Assembly (NCBI GenBank): GCA_030847615.1
Contig: JAUMIR010000003.1
Span: 68,582,001-68,646,000 of the forward strand
DNA length: 64,000 bases
Direction of reading: 5' to 3'
DNA from: Gambelia wislizenii
Taxonomy: Eukaryota; Chordata; Lepidosauria; Squamata; Crotaphytidae
The translations under genes were made by a program, and so were the position numbers. Below, one piece after another: positions 59,201-64,000 of this stretch (within the stretch, counting starts at the first letter, position 1; each line of letters opens with the position of its first letter). Under the pieces are notes generated by a model. It made no database searches. It was not told the DNA's origin and worked only from the letters and a program-made list of their open reading frames with translations.

Positions 59201-60933
59201 AGCAAAATCTGAGATAGGATGGCAAACATGATAACTCACCAGCCTAAAGTAGTTCAGTAGCTCCTATAACCTGTTAGGTATGGTGACTAGAAGCTAGAAG
59301 AGCAAGAGAAATCCAATCTCTTAATTCTACTTTTAGGGGTGGGGCTATGGGGTACACTAGGTAACTGTCAAATTAACAATTGTAAGCCATTCAGGTAAAC
59401 CGCTATGTACACTGATAGAACTATACAAATAAATTAATAGTACCAGCAGTAGTAGTAATAGTTGTAATATTCAGTTATGACTATTGCAGGAGTTCTTTTC
59501 TTAGTCACTTCAGTCAGCTTCCTCTAGGAAATGTTTTCTGGAAATGTATCATGCATCCAACGTGCATCAAAGCATGTACCAAGTTCACAGAACACTGTCT
59601 CTGTGTAGTGGCCTGATTTCAGAACCAAGGATACAGAAGAGCCAACCATTCTGATGAACACTAAAAAATCAGCAATTGGATATGTGAAGCTTAATTTTGC
59701 CTTTGGTGCTCATGGATCGGGCTATAACATATCAAGCAGCTGAGCACAACTCAGATCCATGTAAAAATTGATTTACTTCATCAAAGAAACTCTCAATATT
59801 CATCTCTGCTATACATGGAGCTTTCCCTATCAATCAATATTTATTTATTTATTTCATTTGTATGCCACCTTTCTCCTAAGATGGGACCCAAGGCGGCTTC
59901 ATAAAACAACAGATTAAAATTGCAATAAGCATGCTTGAAAAGAAAGGTCTTTGCCTGCCAATGAAAAGAAATCAGGGATGGGGCCAGCCTAGCCTCCCAT
60001 GGAAGAGTGTTCCAGAGGATGTGAGCATCCACTGAGAAGGCTCTCTCTGAATGTGTTACTGACTGAATATATCACTCCTGCTTGCTCAGTGTCTTGCTAT
60101 AGAATGTATGCATATTTATTTTGCTGTAACTCCATTTTAAGAAGCTTACACTATTTGCTTGTTGACCCCAAAAGACTTGTTATGACATGGTTTGAGGTTA
60201 TTAGAACAACCAGAAATATAGTCTTGCCAAACCAGGAAAAGAGTTTACAGACTGATTTGCATGTGCTGTTGTCCACATTCCATAGCACACAAAGAATAGA
60301 AAAGTCATAATCCAGAGATCCAATAAATGGCCTAACATCAAGCTATAGTAATGTAACAATGGAGGCTAATGCTTCCCTCTGCTACAGAGCTTTATCTTTG
60401 AAAACATTTTTAAAACCCAGAAAAAAGGCATTATTGTGAGTACTGAGTTTACCTTGTTGTTGTAGCTTGTAGTCAGTGGAGTAAGCTTTTCCTATAATAT
60501 TCCATACTGGCTTCAAGCAGCCGAAGAGTCCCTCAAGAAATCCACCATTTCCACTGCCTGATCTGTTGAACTGGATTTTGATATCTTCTGCTCCACTGTT
60601 ATTCTCTCCACCTATATTGTCCTTGTTGCCCTGATGGACAGGAGTTTCCAGTTCATCTTGTTCTGTTAACTGCAGCACACTATTTTCAAACTGGTCTCTT
60701 GAATCTTCACTCACACTGGTCAATACTGTTGTGGCAACTGTGCTATTCATATTCTCTGATGTACTGTTGTGAAGTAAACCCTTCTCTAGTACGTCCTCTA
60801 TGATCTCAGGTGAAGGATGAAGAGCCGTGGGTATATGTTCTCCATGCATCCCACTGAACTGCTTGTCTTCAGTAAGGGTCTTAGTGATAATGCTTGTAGA
60901 AGACCAGCTCAGGTGCTCCTGAGAACTGGTCAT
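24280..60933 (-). CDS. MAP3K13: MAP3K13 (LZK) mixed-lineage MAP kinase kinase kinase, complete coding region in 13 exons
   Basis: The exons join to 2841 nt (946 residues plus stop) with every junction in phase. The N-terminal 160 residues include the conserved [20 protein letters not shown] block. The kinase domain covers about 168-410: GSGAQGAVF glycine loop (177-185), VAIK lysine 197, HRDLKSPN (catalytic D281), DFG 299-301, APE 323-325. Two leucine zippers fall roughly at 430-510. A basic, serine-rich and acidic tail follows ([17 protein letters not shown]) and the protein ends in SSATL. In the cytosol LZK activates MKK7/JNK signalling and, with its paralogue DLK (MAP3K12), axon-injury responses. 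The sequence [24 protein letters not shown] in the N-terminus and the SSAT end favour MAP3K13 over MAP3K12. No disabling change was seen. Introns hold several transposons. Confidence 0.97.
24382..26948 (-). other. MAP3K13 intron between coding exons 12 and 13
   Basis: It contains a LINE 3' end on the + strand (25140-25395) and a GGAA/GAAG-rich simple repeat (25401-25445). Otherwise nothing was recognised. Confidence 0.7.
25140..25395 (+). mobile_element. LINE 3' end (L2/CR1-like), truncated
   Basis: The last codons of the LINE protein read [15 protein letters not shown], followed by an AT-rich 3' UTR and TTGTAAGCTTGGATCCC..GTGGGATATGAATGA, the usual tail of squamate L2-like repeats. Compare 34725-35063 (+) and 59843-60040 (-). 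Confidence 0.5.
26949..27246 (-). CDS. MAP3K13: MAP3K13 coding exon 12
   Basis: Residues 815-913: [59 protein letters not shown] and [14 protein letters not shown]. The acceptor is TGCATTTGCAG and the donor GTCAGC. Length is 298 nt. Confidence 0.96.
28545..28630. repeat. DIRS-C internal complementary region
   Basis: The sequence GATCCTTCCTAGAATGACAG is the reverse complement of the left terminus near 28300-28320. The second half (CTCAGGAAGGCTAAAGTAGC) corresponds to the right terminus. Confidence 0.7.
29062..29346 (-). pseudogene. Tyrosine recombinase central part of DIRS-C
   Basis: The fragment contains [20 protein letters not shown] and [20 protein letters not shown], blocks typical of DIRS recombinases just before the catalytic domain. 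The next part (about 28690-28760) ends in [12 protein letters not shown], with a small deletion and a stop. Confidence 0.75.
29835..30243 (-). pseudogene. RNase H to linker region of DIRS-C
   Basis: In several frames one reads [35 protein letters not shown] and LNPLIFNLL-like segments, characteristic of the region after DIRS RT. The inserted transposon at 30245-31720 splits this domain. Confidence 0.7.
30245..31720. mobile_element. TA-flanked non-autonomous DNA transposon (CCGTATATTC ends), 1476 bp
   Basis: The left end CCGTATATTCTGGTGTATAA pairs with the reverse complement of the right end (TTATATGCCGGAATATACGG). TA on both sides is the target duplication (30243-30244, 31721-31722). Inner parts of both ends carry repeated ATAAGACGAC motifs. 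The body is GC-rich, contains a large inverted repeat (30352-30482), duplicated GC-rich units (31255-31430) and an unrelated AT-richer stretch (about 30680-31250). No transposase was seen. The TA duplication suggests a Tc1/mariner-type enzyme. Confidence 0.8.
32206..32244. repeat. (TA)n microsatellite
   Basis: About 19-20 TA units inside the DIRS-C remnant. Confidence 0.95.
32400..32607 (-). pseudogene. Reverse transcriptase fragment of DIRS-C
   Basis: The motif [15 protein letters not shown] corresponds to FPYLDDILLKA. One of the catalytic aspartates reads N and the preceding Y reads C. A (TA)n insertion and an unrelated AT-rich segment follow immediately. Confidence 0.7.
33032..33556 (-). 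pseudogene. Gag-like ORF1 C-terminal region of DIRS-C
   Basis: Two overlapping frames carry [20 protein letters not shown] and [20 protein letters not shown], matching the conserved W-A/E-A-D-x-x-S block of vertebrate DIRS ORF1 proteins. Both frames are interrupted. Confidence 0.65.
34725..35063 (+). mobile_element. LINE 3' end (L2/CR1-like) with (AAT)n tail
   Basis: It starts near [16 protein letters not shown], the typical LINE C-terminus, then a T-rich 3' UTR, TTGTAAGCTGCCCCGATTG and GGGGCGGGATAAAA, ending in (AAT)n/(ATT)n at 35007-35063. It is inserted in DIRS-C ORF1. Confidence 0.6.
35007..35063. repeat. (AAT)n-(ATT)n microsatellite
   Basis: A run of AAT triplets switching to ATT triplets, giving a self-complementary stretch at the tail of the LINE fragment. 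Confidence 0.9.
35255..35500 (-). repeat. Tandem repeat of about 75 bp in DIRS-C ORF1 region
   Basis: Three to four units encode variants of [20 protein letters not shown] on the minus strand, inside an open stretch (35254-35565). Confidence 0.75.
36693..36760 (-). CDS. MAP3K13: MAP3K13 coding exon 11 (acidic, 68 nt)
   Basis: Residues 792-814: [18 protein letters not shown] then PRRQR, the acidic motif conserved in DLK/LZK tails. The acceptor is TTTCTGCCAG and the donor GTAGAT is off-consensus at +4 to +6. Phase is correct on both sides. Confidence 0.95.
37245..37968 (-). CDS. MAP3K13: MAP3K13 coding exon 10 (large linker exon)
   Basis: Residues 551-791: a low-structure region rich in S, P, H and R, with [20 protein letters not shown], a [14 protein letters not shown] histidine-rich run, [40 protein letters not shown] and the end GKTRPIPK. 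It has a few cysteine pairs (WECCQ, CPECR). The donor is GTAAGG. Length is 724 nt and the frame is open throughout. Confidence 0.96.
37969..41064 (-). other. MAP3K13 intron between coding exons 9 and 10
   Basis: It contains a stretch at about 38380-39360 that resembles an old interspersed repeat (CAATACAATAATCTAACTTG in a context familiar from amniote LINE-like repeats), not classified. A CACCACCACCACTACTGCTA run lies near 40087. No exon was seen. Confidence 0.5.
41065..41202 (-). CDS. MAP3K13: MAP3K13 coding exon 9
   Basis: Residues 504-550: [18 protein letters not shown], then [20 protein letters not shown] and GQTK. The acceptor reads CTTCATGAAG, a rather weak pyrimidine tract, and the donor is GTGAGC. 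Length is 138 nt and both split codons (K504, R550) close correctly. Confidence 0.95.
41550..41572. repeat. (CA)n microsatellite
   Basis: Eleven to twelve CA units. Confidence 0.95.
41588..41705 (+). mobile_element. tRNA-derived SINE fragment (5' part)
   Basis: AGCATGGTGCAGTGTTGGAC (A-box-like) and CAGGTTTCAAATCCCC (B-box-like) are followed by CCATGGAGACCCACCAAG and GTGACCTTGGGCAAATCACA, which matches the order of MIR-like squamate SINEs. The 3' part is missing, replaced by the GATATA array and the MITE. Confidence 0.6.
41732..42226. mobile_element. Tc1-like MITE, 495 bp, TA target duplication
   Basis: The left end CAGTTAGGTCTGGAAATAAT and the reverse complement of the right end (CAGTTAAGTCTGGAAATAAT) stay similar for more than 50 bases. 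TA flanks both ends (41730-41731, 42227-42228). No transposase coding remains. Confidence 0.9.
42303..42419 (-). CDS. MAP3K13: MAP3K13 coding exon 8 (second leucine zipper region)
   Basis: Residues 465-504: [20 protein letters not shown] and [18 protein letters not shown], with heptad-spaced hydrophobics. The acceptor is CCTTATAG and the donor GTATGT. Length is 117 nt. Confidence 0.96.
42907..43136. mobile_element. Tigger/pogo-like MITE, 230 bp, next to a MAP3K13 donor
   Basis: The left end CAGTTGTCCCTCCGTATCCA pairs with the right end (TGAAGGGACAACTG on the plus strand). TA flanks both ends. Internal direct copies of ATCCACGGATTT and ATATTCACGGATTTTGATAT are present. It begins 15 nt into the intron after coding exon 7. 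Confidence 0.88.
43151..43260 (-). CDS. MAP3K13: MAP3K13 coding exon 7 (first leucine zipper region)
   Basis: Residues 429-465: [20 protein letters not shown] and [16 protein letters not shown], a strongly helical, charged segment. The acceptor is CTGACAG and the donor GTCTGT. A Tigger-like MITE begins only 15 nt into the following intron. Length is 110 nt. Confidence 0.96.
43685..43765 (+). mobile_element. 3' end fragment of the CFDP2-like LINE, inverted relative to the main copy
   Basis: The sequence TAGTCATCAGAGCACTTGCA, GAAAGTGTGGGATGAGTCCT and CCTGAATCTTTGTTTGCAAA matches the 3' end of the LINE at 44850-44925 read on the minus strand, with a few mismatches. Confidence 0.75.
44512..44690. 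repeat. Interspersed repeat with CACTTTAAAGATTAACAAAT
   Basis: The block TTTGTGGCACTTTAAAGATT, then CAACCTGATGCATCTGATGA and CTAGAGTCCACAAAACCTTA resembles a very common amniote retroposon end (from memory). The family was not determined. Confidence 0.45.
44885..45700 (-). pseudogene. RT thumb and zinc-finger-like tail of the CFDP2-like LINE
   Basis: The segments [60 protein letters not shown] and [16 protein letters not shown] lie in one frame interrupted by two stops. The C-x2-C..H-x-x-x-C pattern is typical of the tail of this LINE group. Confidence 0.8.
45705..47816 (-). pseudogene. Main ORF of the CFDP2-like LINE (endonuclease-RT)
   Basis: It is about 700 codons without a stop. It continues in the same frame on both sides beyond single stop codons (TAA at 47817-47819; TAG at 45705-45707). 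It carries the rest of the APE endonuclease and all RT palm blocks. The polymerase motif usually FADDA reads FTDAA, with the second aspartate replaced by alanine (codon at 45822-45824). Confidence 0.9.
47817..48070 (-). pseudogene. Endonuclease N-terminus of the CFDP2-like LINE
   Basis: It reads [19 protein letters not shown] and [20 protein letters not shown] with the APE asparagine and glutamate, up to LSGVGFMI and an in-frame TAA. The frame is shared with the downstream ORF. Confidence 0.85.
49211..49319 (-). CDS. MAP3K13: MAP3K13 coding exon 6 (end of kinase domain)
   Basis: Residues 393-428: [20 protein letters not shown] (final kinase helix with the RPSF motif) and [15 protein letters not shown]. 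The acceptor is TTTCAACAG and the donor GTAAAT. Length is 109 nt. Confidence 0.96.
49566..49851. repeat. DIRS-D left end and internal complementary region stem
   Basis: 49566-49619 and 49798-49851 are reverse complements with about two mismatches (TTCAAGTGGTCA versus TGACCACTCAAA). The inverted terminal repeat lies in the loop. Confidence 0.9.
49930..51025 (-). pseudogene. Tyrosine recombinase of DIRS-D (fragmented)
   Basis: N-terminal SAM-like region: [29 protein letters not shown] and [15 protein letters not shown]. The central part follows ([20 protein letters not shown]). The catalytic box is [14 protein letters not shown] near 50070-50110, and the end is [19 protein letters not shown]. 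The reading frame changes between these pieces. The HSTR box is intact; the final tyrosine position appears as C. Confidence 0.8.
51354..51685 (-). pseudogene. Reverse transcriptase fragment of DIRS-D
   Basis: The motif [17 protein letters not shown] has the YLDD catalytic box intact. Frames to either side are broken (the [19 protein letters not shown] helix follows). Confidence 0.8.
51895..52647 (-). pseudogene. ORF1 C-terminus to RT start of DIRS-D
   Basis: The motif [20 protein letters not shown] matches the conserved PFxGxxLF block of DIRS ORF1 proteins. The frame then runs on into proline- and histidine-rich sequence. The SINE at 52661 lies directly upstream. Confidence 0.65.
52661..52930 (+). 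mobile_element. tRNA-derived SINE, copy 3 (nested in DIRS-D)
   Basis: It has the head GAGCCCTGGTGGCGCAGTGG, the B box AAGTTCGATTCC, the common body and a (ATAA)n tail. Same family and strand as copies 1 and 2. Confidence 0.88.
53430..54272 (-). pseudogene. ORF1 N-terminal/middle region of DIRS-D
   Basis: It is an open stretch of 280 codons with degenerate internal repeats rich in D, P, N, L and G ([20 protein letters not shown]). The plus strand shows repeated GGACYGAGACC units at 53990-54330. No known domain was recognised. It is likely part of the gag-like protein or read in a shifted frame. Confidence 0.5.
55125..55242. repeat. DIRS-D right inverted terminal repeat
   Basis: It is the reverse complement of 49616-49745 (blocks around CCCTGGGAGGGTGGGGCTAC and AAAAGCTACTCAGCTCTGAA). 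Confidence 0.88.
55280..56413. mobile_element. Tigger/pogo-like non-autonomous transposon, 1134 bp, GC-rich with internal repeats
   Basis: The left end CAGTTGTCCCTTCTTATTCG pairs with the reverse complement of the right end (CAATCATCCCTTCTTATTCG). TA flanks both sides. The body has four or more similar units around TTTGTTCAGTCTTCAGCTTT..CCCCACAGGGAACGAA and a GGTGGTG-rich part near 56140-56220. Long open frames here are composition artefacts. Confidence 0.85.
56590..56935. repeat. Unclassified interspersed repeat (possibly Penelope-related)
   Basis: The block GGGCTGTGATGCCGTGTTCT, GACGTTTAGCCTGCATCTGT and GGCTGGCATCCTCAGAGAAT resembles the end of Penelope-like elements common in lizards, from memory. 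Not confirmed by any coding sequence. Confidence 0.4.
57065..57223 (-). CDS. MAP3K13: MAP3K13 coding exon 5 (kinase C-lobe)
   Basis: Residues 340-392: [19 protein letters not shown] and [20 protein letters not shown] to MKQTW. The acceptor is TTTTATGTCAG and the donor GTAAGA. Length is 159 nt. Confidence 0.97.
57483..57641 (-). CDS. MAP3K13: MAP3K13 coding exon 4 (activation segment)
   Basis: Residues 287-339: [19 protein letters not shown] activation segment and [19 protein letters not shown]. The acceptor is TTTTTCAG and the donor GTGAGT. Length is 159 nt. Confidence 0.97.
57755..57946 (-). CDS. MAP3K13: MAP3K13 coding exon 3 (hinge and catalytic loop)
   Basis: Residues 222-286: the hinge [15 protein letters not shown], the helix [16 protein letters not shown] and the catalytic loop HRDLKSPN. 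The acceptor is TTATTGTAG and the donor GTAAGT. Length is 192 nt. Confidence 0.97.
57947..58763 (-). other. MAP3K13 intron between coding exons 2 and 3
   Basis: Plain AT-rich intron, with a short ACACACACACA run near 58273. Nothing else was recognised. Confidence 0.7.
58764..58947 (-). CDS. MAP3K13: MAP3K13 coding exon 2 (kinase N-lobe)
   Basis: Residues 161-222: the linker [15 protein letters not shown], the glycine-rich loop GSGAQGAVF and the invariant lysine in VAIKK, ending HPNIIAFK. The acceptor is TTTATTGTAG and the donor GTAGGT. Length is 184 nt and phase fits both neighbours. Confidence 0.96.
58948..60452 (-). other. MAP3K13 intron between coding exons 1 and 2
   Basis: It contains a LINE 3' end on the minus strand (59843-60040) and sequence that was not recognised. 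Confidence 0.7.
59843..60040 (-). mobile_element. LINE 3' end (L2/CR1-like), minus strand
   Basis: The C-terminal motif [20 protein letters not shown] followed by [10 protein letters not shown] is typical of L2/CR1-group LINE ends. A 3' UTR ends in a TTTATTTATTT (plus) tail at 59843-59860. Confidence 0.65.
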
Positions 60934-61027
60934 TGTATTGTGGGTGTGCATGGAGCAAACAGGCACAAATATTGCTTTAAGAAAATGCAATACTCATTCC
61001 TAGTGTAGAAAGTAGTAGCCAAAATGC
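60453..61027 (-). CDS. MAP3K13: MAP3K13 first coding exon (start ATG at 60931-60933)
   Basis: Coding covers 60453-60933 (160 codons plus one base); 60934-61027 is 5' UTR up to the strong acceptor TTTTTTTTCTCCCCCAG. The start encodes MTSSQEHLS, corresponding to the start of mammalian MAP3K13, with A at -3. An in-frame ATG six codons upstream (60949-60951) has a weak context. The donor is GTAAAC after CAACAACAAG. Confidence 0.93.
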
Positions 61028-64000
61028 CTGGGGGAGAAAAAAAACAAAGGGCAGAATATGAGGATATTGGGCATAACTGATTATGAATATTTAGGATAAC
61101 ACAGAATCCCTTTTAAAAACTTTATCACCTTAATCAAACTCAAAATTCCTAAATGATACAGAATGTAAAGCATTGTTTTATGATGCACTAATACCACAGA
61201 ATGAACCTTACATTGTTTGATAACCCCCTCCATAATAAGCTATATATGTACTCCAGCAGTCTTGTCATAGGCATCCTTGGATTGGTTTTGATGTCAAGTG
61301 ATTTAATGTGATAGATGTACAGTACAAAGTCCAGCATATAATAGATTGCTGAGAAATACCATGTTTGTGGGAGGAGAACAATGAGAATTTTGCATTCCTT
61401 TCTCAGGCAGTTGTAATTTCTATGGTTATGAGTGATGACAAAATATCAGTGGGATTAAGCCAATTAATAATAGTAAATTTTAGACTCGTGGTTCTCAGAC
61501 TTTGAGTCTAACACAGCTAAGATAAAAATTTATGCAAAATTTTCACAAATGATGGGGAAGGCTATGGAAATGTGTGTTCTACCCCTTTTTATATTATTTA
61601 TATAAATAGGCTATTTCAAGATGGCTGCTATGTCAAACCATTTTGCTGGACAGCACTACTGGATAAACAAGAGTGATCTTTTTCCATTTAAATGTAAGTA
61701 TTACTGATAATTTTGAATTCATATACATACGAATTATACCTGGCATTAGAAAATATGACTGATTTACAAATCCCAGCTCAGATGAGTCTAACATAGAATA
61801 CAGTACATTCATTCCTTAACACAGCACACATTAGAACTGGAGGAAACCTGGCAGCTATGTGGGAACAAGAACACCAGACTAGACAGAACAAACTGGAATG
61901 TGACAATGGGGAAAGGCTAGTTTCTGAGTAAACTGATCTTAAAGTATGCTTGCATTCCTCTGATTAGTTTTTACTGTATGTATAACAGGAAAAAGCAAAG
62001 GTTATTATAAATTCATTTCTCTCCATGAATTCGCAAACTCATTACCTATACAGCAGCACAGGCATGCTGGATACGTTGGGGGTGCCCCCCAAAAAAGCTG
62101 ACATGGAACATCTTTTTGGTTAAGAAAGAAATTCAAAACTAAGGGCCTATCTGTTTTTACAACTGTAAACACAGCTGAATTCTGCTCTGTTAATATGGAA
62201 AGTAGCATCTCAAATTATCTCCCAGGGAGCTTTATATGGCCCAAGGAAATTTATACATTATTTTGTAAACACTAAACATTATGTTTATGTACATCTCATA
62301 TAATGTGTAAGATATTTAGCACTGTTTCGATTTAAAGTATTTTCATGCTCACCATCCTATGGCTCTAGAATTGCACAATCTAATTATACAGGAAATAAGG
62401 TTGCATAATGATGTGATGTGAAAGAGAACATTGTTCTTCAAAATTGTGCTAAGAAATGAAATGCAAATTAATTGAAATTATAGAAGCAACATCAATTTGG
62501 TATTTAGACACTAAACCATCTTTTAAATATATACTGTATATAGGATAACCATGAGAATCCTCTATCATCCTGTCACACCTTTAATATATCATCCACCAGG
62601 AGGAAGTCCACTTTATATGTTCTGAATAACATCATAAATACAAGCCAAAATCAAATCAGTAGTTGTAGTATTGCAGTAAACACATAAGCCCACAAAAGTG
62701 GAATGGGAGATCATTTTCTCCCTTTTTTTGTCTTGGTAAGATGTAAATCTGTTGAGTTCCCAGCAAAAGCCAGTCAGGATATTGTAAATTGTAAATTGTA
62801 AAGGCCTGAAAATTACCTTTACAATTTCAATTTTATATAGAGTTTTATACAGAATTGTAATTGTAAAGATAATTTTAAGACACCATGTACTATACACTTT
62901 AAATGGAATAGCATGAACTATGACAAAGTTCTTTTTCCATTGATAGTCACAGTGGAGTGAGAATTGAAGTATATGTATTTTTTTAGCATGCATGTCATTA
63001 ACATTCTATGAACACATTATTCCTATCTATTAATTCAAGATACCTCAGGATGCAATTTTTTCCTCTTACACATGGGGGGGGGCACTATCAGGTCTCTACA
63101 CCTATACAACCGTTCCCCCACTTTCAAAGATTAATATCAAAGCATGGTTAAGTTTAGCATATAATGGTTAATAGCTTAACTTGTTAATGCTAATTCATTT
63201 AAGTTTTAGGCTAATGATTGCCAACAACATTAATATTTTATTTTAACAGACTGAAGGGCTGAACCTGTTGGTATACAGGATTAAAGCTAATGAGATTTGA
63301 CTCATTAATCATTACATGTGCTCAGTAAATGGAAGTGAAGAAAGAAAGAAATAAGAAGGTAATCATTTGGTTCAACTGCTGACTCATTAATTGCTGCTAA
63401 GGCAGTGAGAGCGCAAGAGAGCCATACAACTGAACTGAACATTGTGACTGGGACAGACAACAGGGCAGGACAGACAAAGAGAACAAGAAAAGGGAATGAG
63501 GTAACTGACCACTAAATTTGGACAGGCAGCAAAGGTCAGACAGATACAGGAGAATAATCATCATCAAGGAGAAAAGATGGGGGTAAAAGGCCTAGGAAAA
63601 AACAGGATGGAGGTTAGGAGAGGAGAAGAGATGGCACCATGCAAGCTCTACACTATCACTGAACTTATGGTTTGTTTAAAAAGCAATGAGTAAATCTCAT
63701 GATTGACATAATTTATGAAACAAATTAACCCCCAACAGTTGGTACCCACCATGTTAATGTAAATCAATTTTCACAATCAGTGAAATGAAAATGAATTTTG
63801 CACCCATGTTCCAAGTTCTGCCCATAACTACCAGTATGTTTTGTGTAAGCCAATGACAGAAACATTTAATCAAATAGCAGATCTATCTTGATCTCCTCAG
63901 TGCCTCCCTTAGTGCAGTCAGTCAGCAAAATGTCCATCAAGAGGATCAGAGCAGCATAAGTAGACTTATCCCAACTTTTTTCCTAATAAGAACACATGAT
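61028..64000 (-). other. Upstream intron or 5' flank of MAP3K13
   Basis: No exon, promoter or repeat was clearly recognised. It is taken as the intron 5' of the first coding exon because that exon is preceded by a strong acceptor. The non-coding first exon and promoter are likely beyond the window. Confidence 0.5.

Noticed and set aside
60382..60990. Longer N-terminus of MAP3K13 starting at 60990
   Set aside because: The codon at 60988-60990 is TTG, not ATG; the conserved start is the ATG at 60931-60933.

Overview
The window reads as a vertebrate chromosome segment, most likely from a squamate reptile (lizard-like). Host coding sequence is split into short exons with GT/AG borders. The repeats fit the lineage: tRNA-derived SINEs of squamate type, a CR1 LINE, DIRS-type tyrosine-recombinase retrotransposons, and Tc1-like and Tigger/pogo-like miniature transposons. 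Species cannot be named from the sequence alone; an iguanian lizard is a guess.

Two host genes converge. On the + strand, the last two coding exons of TMEM41A (1362-1500 and 2789-3012) end in a stop codon with an AATAAA signal about 120 bases on. On the - strand lies what appears to be the complete coding region of MAP3K13 (LZK, a mixed-lineage MAP kinase kinase kinase acting upstream of JNK). It comprises 13 coding exons from the ATG at 60931-60933 to the TAA at 24280-24282. All 12 exon junctions are phase-consistent and the sum is 2841 nt, or 946 residues, close to the human protein as I recall it (966). TMEM41A beside MAP3K13 in convergent orientation also matches the human 3q27 neighbourhood as I know it.

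The rest is largely mobile DNA. Four DIRS-like retrotransposons, all on the - strand, are recognisable from inverted terminal repeats, internal complementary regions and decayed gag-like, reverse transcriptase/RNase H and tyrosine recombinase segments. DIRS-A (about 5.59-11.23 kb) and DIRS-B (about 11.22-17.78 kb) abut head to tail between the genes. DIRS-C (about 28.29-35.82 kb) and DIRS-D (about 49.56-55.27 kb) sit in MAP3K13 introns. DIRS-B hosts a nested CR1 LINE, a SINE and a possible solo LTR. DIRS-C hosts a 1.48-kb TA-flanked transposon that itself carries a host-like segment. DIRS-D hosts a SINE.

Other elements are a near full-length LINE of the 'craniofacial development protein 2-like' kind (about 44.88-48.85 kb, - strand) whose polymerase motif is mutated, a 495-bp Tc1-like MITE, and two Tigger-like MITEs, one of them starting 15 nt inside a MAP3K13 intron. 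I saw no tRNA, rRNA or CRISPR features. I found no convincing new biological system; the most notable signals are the DIRS cluster with its tandem junction, the repeated peptides in DIRS ORF1s, and the transposon with captured sequence.
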